Of a stretch of DNA of 5,217 bases, positions 4,085 through 5,217 are shown piece after piece. The notes under the pieces are model-generated. The model was not told the origin of the DNA. It did no database searches and was given only the letters and a program-made list of their open reading frames with translations. The translations under genes and the position numbers were made by a program. The DNA comes from an uncultured Bacteriovorax sp. (GTDB lineage: Bacteria > Bdellovibrionota > Bacteriovoracia > Bacteriovoracales > Bacteriovoracaceae): assembly GCA_946482295.1 (NCBI GenBank), contig CAMLRB010000237.1, positions 1 to 5,217 of the forward strand, written 5' to 3'. Each line of letters opens with the position of its first letter. The first letter of the stretch is position 1.

Positions 4085-5217
4085 ATGATAAAACAAACTT
4101 TCCAAACGCACATTTTTAAACGTTGCCTCTTTTTGTCACGAGTTCTATGTCTTTCGTCAATGATATTTCCATTTCTGGCTGCTGTAGGGTGGATTCTTGA
4201 TATACAACTTCTGAAGCAGGGTTTTAAGGCCCTGCCAGCGATGCAACCAAACACTGCTTTTGGTCTCGCACTCACCGCTATCACAATTCTTCTTTCGCAC
4301 GGGAAAAGTTCAAAATTAATCCGATTATTAGAATTTTCTTTCATTCTGGTCATTTTATCATTGGGATTAATTACACTGAGTGAGTATCTGACTGGATTAG
4401 ATCTTGGAGTTGATCGTATCTTTATCGATACCCTGCCTACAGCTACACAACCATTTCCCGGTCGACCTTCTCCTCAGACATCTTTTAACTTCTTTTTTTT
4501 TGGTATTTGTCTCTTATTATACAATTTTAGCACTCCCTATTTGTTAAAAGTTGGACAAGTTTGTGCGTTGATCATTGGAGCTAATTCCATAATTGCATTT
4601 ACTGGTTACATATTTAGCAATGAAGAGTTTTATGGCTTTCCAGTTTATGCACCCGCAATAGGTATGGCCGTACCTACTGCTGTCACATTTGTACTTCTAG
4701 TTCTAAGCTTGCTTTTGAGTCGTCCTCAAGAAGGCCTGATGTCACTATTAACGAGTGAGACACATAGTGGTGGCATGGCGAGAAAAATTTTATTAACTGG
4801 AATATTTGCCCCCCCATTAGTAGGCATTTTATCCCGTATAGGAGTAGCTTTCTCATTGTATAATGAGAGTGTACAGATTTCACTTTTTACAGTAGTGATC
4901 ACTGGACTCATTTTGAGAAAGACATGGAAAGCTGCAAAGTACGCAGAAATTGAAGAGCTGAAAGCAAAAGAAAATGAAGCGAAAGTATCTGGCATATTGT
5001 CCATATCTGCTGATGCAATCATTTCAATTGATGAAGATCAAAATATTATCATGTTTAATGAAGGTGCTGAAAAAATTTTTGGTTACACAAATTCTGAAAT
5101 TTTAGGACGACCAATAGATATACTGATCCCCGAACGCTTTAGGTCAGGACATCGACAACTAGTAGATCATTTCTCAAGAGAGTCCAATACATCTAGACGT
5201 ATGGGGAAAAGAGAAAG
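4085..5217 (+). CDS. Membrane-bound PAS-domain sensor protein (partial, 3' end outside)
   Basis: The frame is open from ATG 4085 to the window end: 377 codons, no stop. After a basic N-terminus there are about eight membrane segments (near 15-38, 55-70, 81-99, 134-148, 157-177, 191-211, 235-256, 263-279). Two copies of a short motif, QPNTAFGLAL (54-63) and SPQTSFNFFF (129-138), suggest an internally duplicated sensor module like those in front of PAS proteins. A charged linker helix (280-302) connects to a PAS domain (about 303 onward) with ISADAIISIDED (307-318), MFNEGAEKIFGY (323-334) and PERFRSGHRQLVDHF (349-363), typical of S-box PAS. The output is off the window: histidine kinase or GGDEF are both usual. 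No good Shine-Dalgarno motif is seen (GAGG at 4067-4070 is 14 nt away), but no other in-frame start lies upstream before the stop at 4061. The coding tract contains T9 and C7 runs. Confidence 0.85.
   Translation, partial: MIKQTFQTHIFKRCLFLSRVLCLSSMIFPFLAAVGWILDIQLLKQGFKALPAMQPNTAFGLALTAITILLSHGKSSKLIRLLEFSFILVILSLGLITLSEYLTGLDLGVDRIFIDTLPTATQPFPGRPSPQTSFNFFFFGICLLLYNFSTPYLLKVGQVCALIIGANSIIAFTGYIFSNEEFYGFPVYAPAIGMAVPTAVTFVLLVLSLLLSRPQEGLMSLLTSETHSGGMARKILLTGIFAPPLVGILSRIGVAFSLYNESVQISLFTVVITGLILRKTWKAAKYAEIEELKAKENEAKVSGILSISADAIISIDEDQNIIMFNEGAEKIFGYTNSEILGRPIDILIPERFRSGHRQLVDHFSRESNTSRRMGKRE

Noticed and set aside
3877..4119. Intact 80-residue gene
   Set aside because: Only the first 25 or so residues look like a known motif. 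The remainder is Cys- and Lys-rich, without family signal, and overlaps the start of the sensor gene. No Shine-Dalgarno motif precedes the ATG.
4060..5022. Reverse-strand frames of 66-98 codons under the sensor gene
   Set aside because: They lie opposite a long, clearly coding frame with membrane and PAS motifs, and show no protein family features.

Overview
This is an A+T-rich stretch of bacterial DNA with mostly single-gene transcription units. It has no rRNA, no intact tRNA, no CRISPR array, and no transposase or integrase. Shine-Dalgarno motifs of the GGAG type, a Sec signal peptide on one protein and a membrane sensor with a PAS domain fit a free-living bacterium, probably Gram-negative. 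A low-GC proteobacterium or a member of the Bdellovibrionota is my guess, but nothing in the window fixes the taxonomy.

Left part (1-1900). A truncated P-loop kinase-like gene runs leftward off the window. To its right is a series of short genes on the + strand, each followed or preceded by a copy of one repeat: copy 1 (310-345), a DUF6817-like HD-related protein (494-1033), copy 2 (1032-1083), a GNAT acetyltransferase (1141-1650), copy 3 (1655-1746), a possible 17-codon leader ORF (1815-1868) and a two-part GNAT-like protein (1925-2860). Copies 2 and 3 begin within a few bases of the preceding stop codon, and each gene appears to have its own promoter. The layout is repeat, promoter, gene, repeat. 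This looks like a gene-cassette array, but the repeats do not have the box order of classical integron attC sites. It is the least explained structure in the window.

Middle part (2861-4084). A hairpin follows the second GNAT gene. A degenerate, shortened fourth repeat (3046-3066) comes just before the promoter of a secreted lysyl-oxidase-like protein (3141-3827). That protein keeps the copper-binding HxHxH triad and both residues (Lys and Tyr) that form the LTQ cofactor in animal lysyl oxidases. The next 257 bp hold no intact gene. They contain a fragment resembling the C-terminal part of an ASCH domain and a strong stem-loop.

Right part (4085-5217). A multi-pass membrane sensor with a linker helix and a PAS domain starts here and runs off the right edge, so its output domain is not visible.

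The genes do not form an obvious pathway. Kinase-like, HD-like, GNAT and ASCH-like families are typical accessory cargo. The oxidase and the sensor look like independent genes next to the array. Three starts differ from the longest open frame: 1141, 1925 (GTG) and 3141 were chosen because each has a well-spaced Shine-Dalgarno motif.
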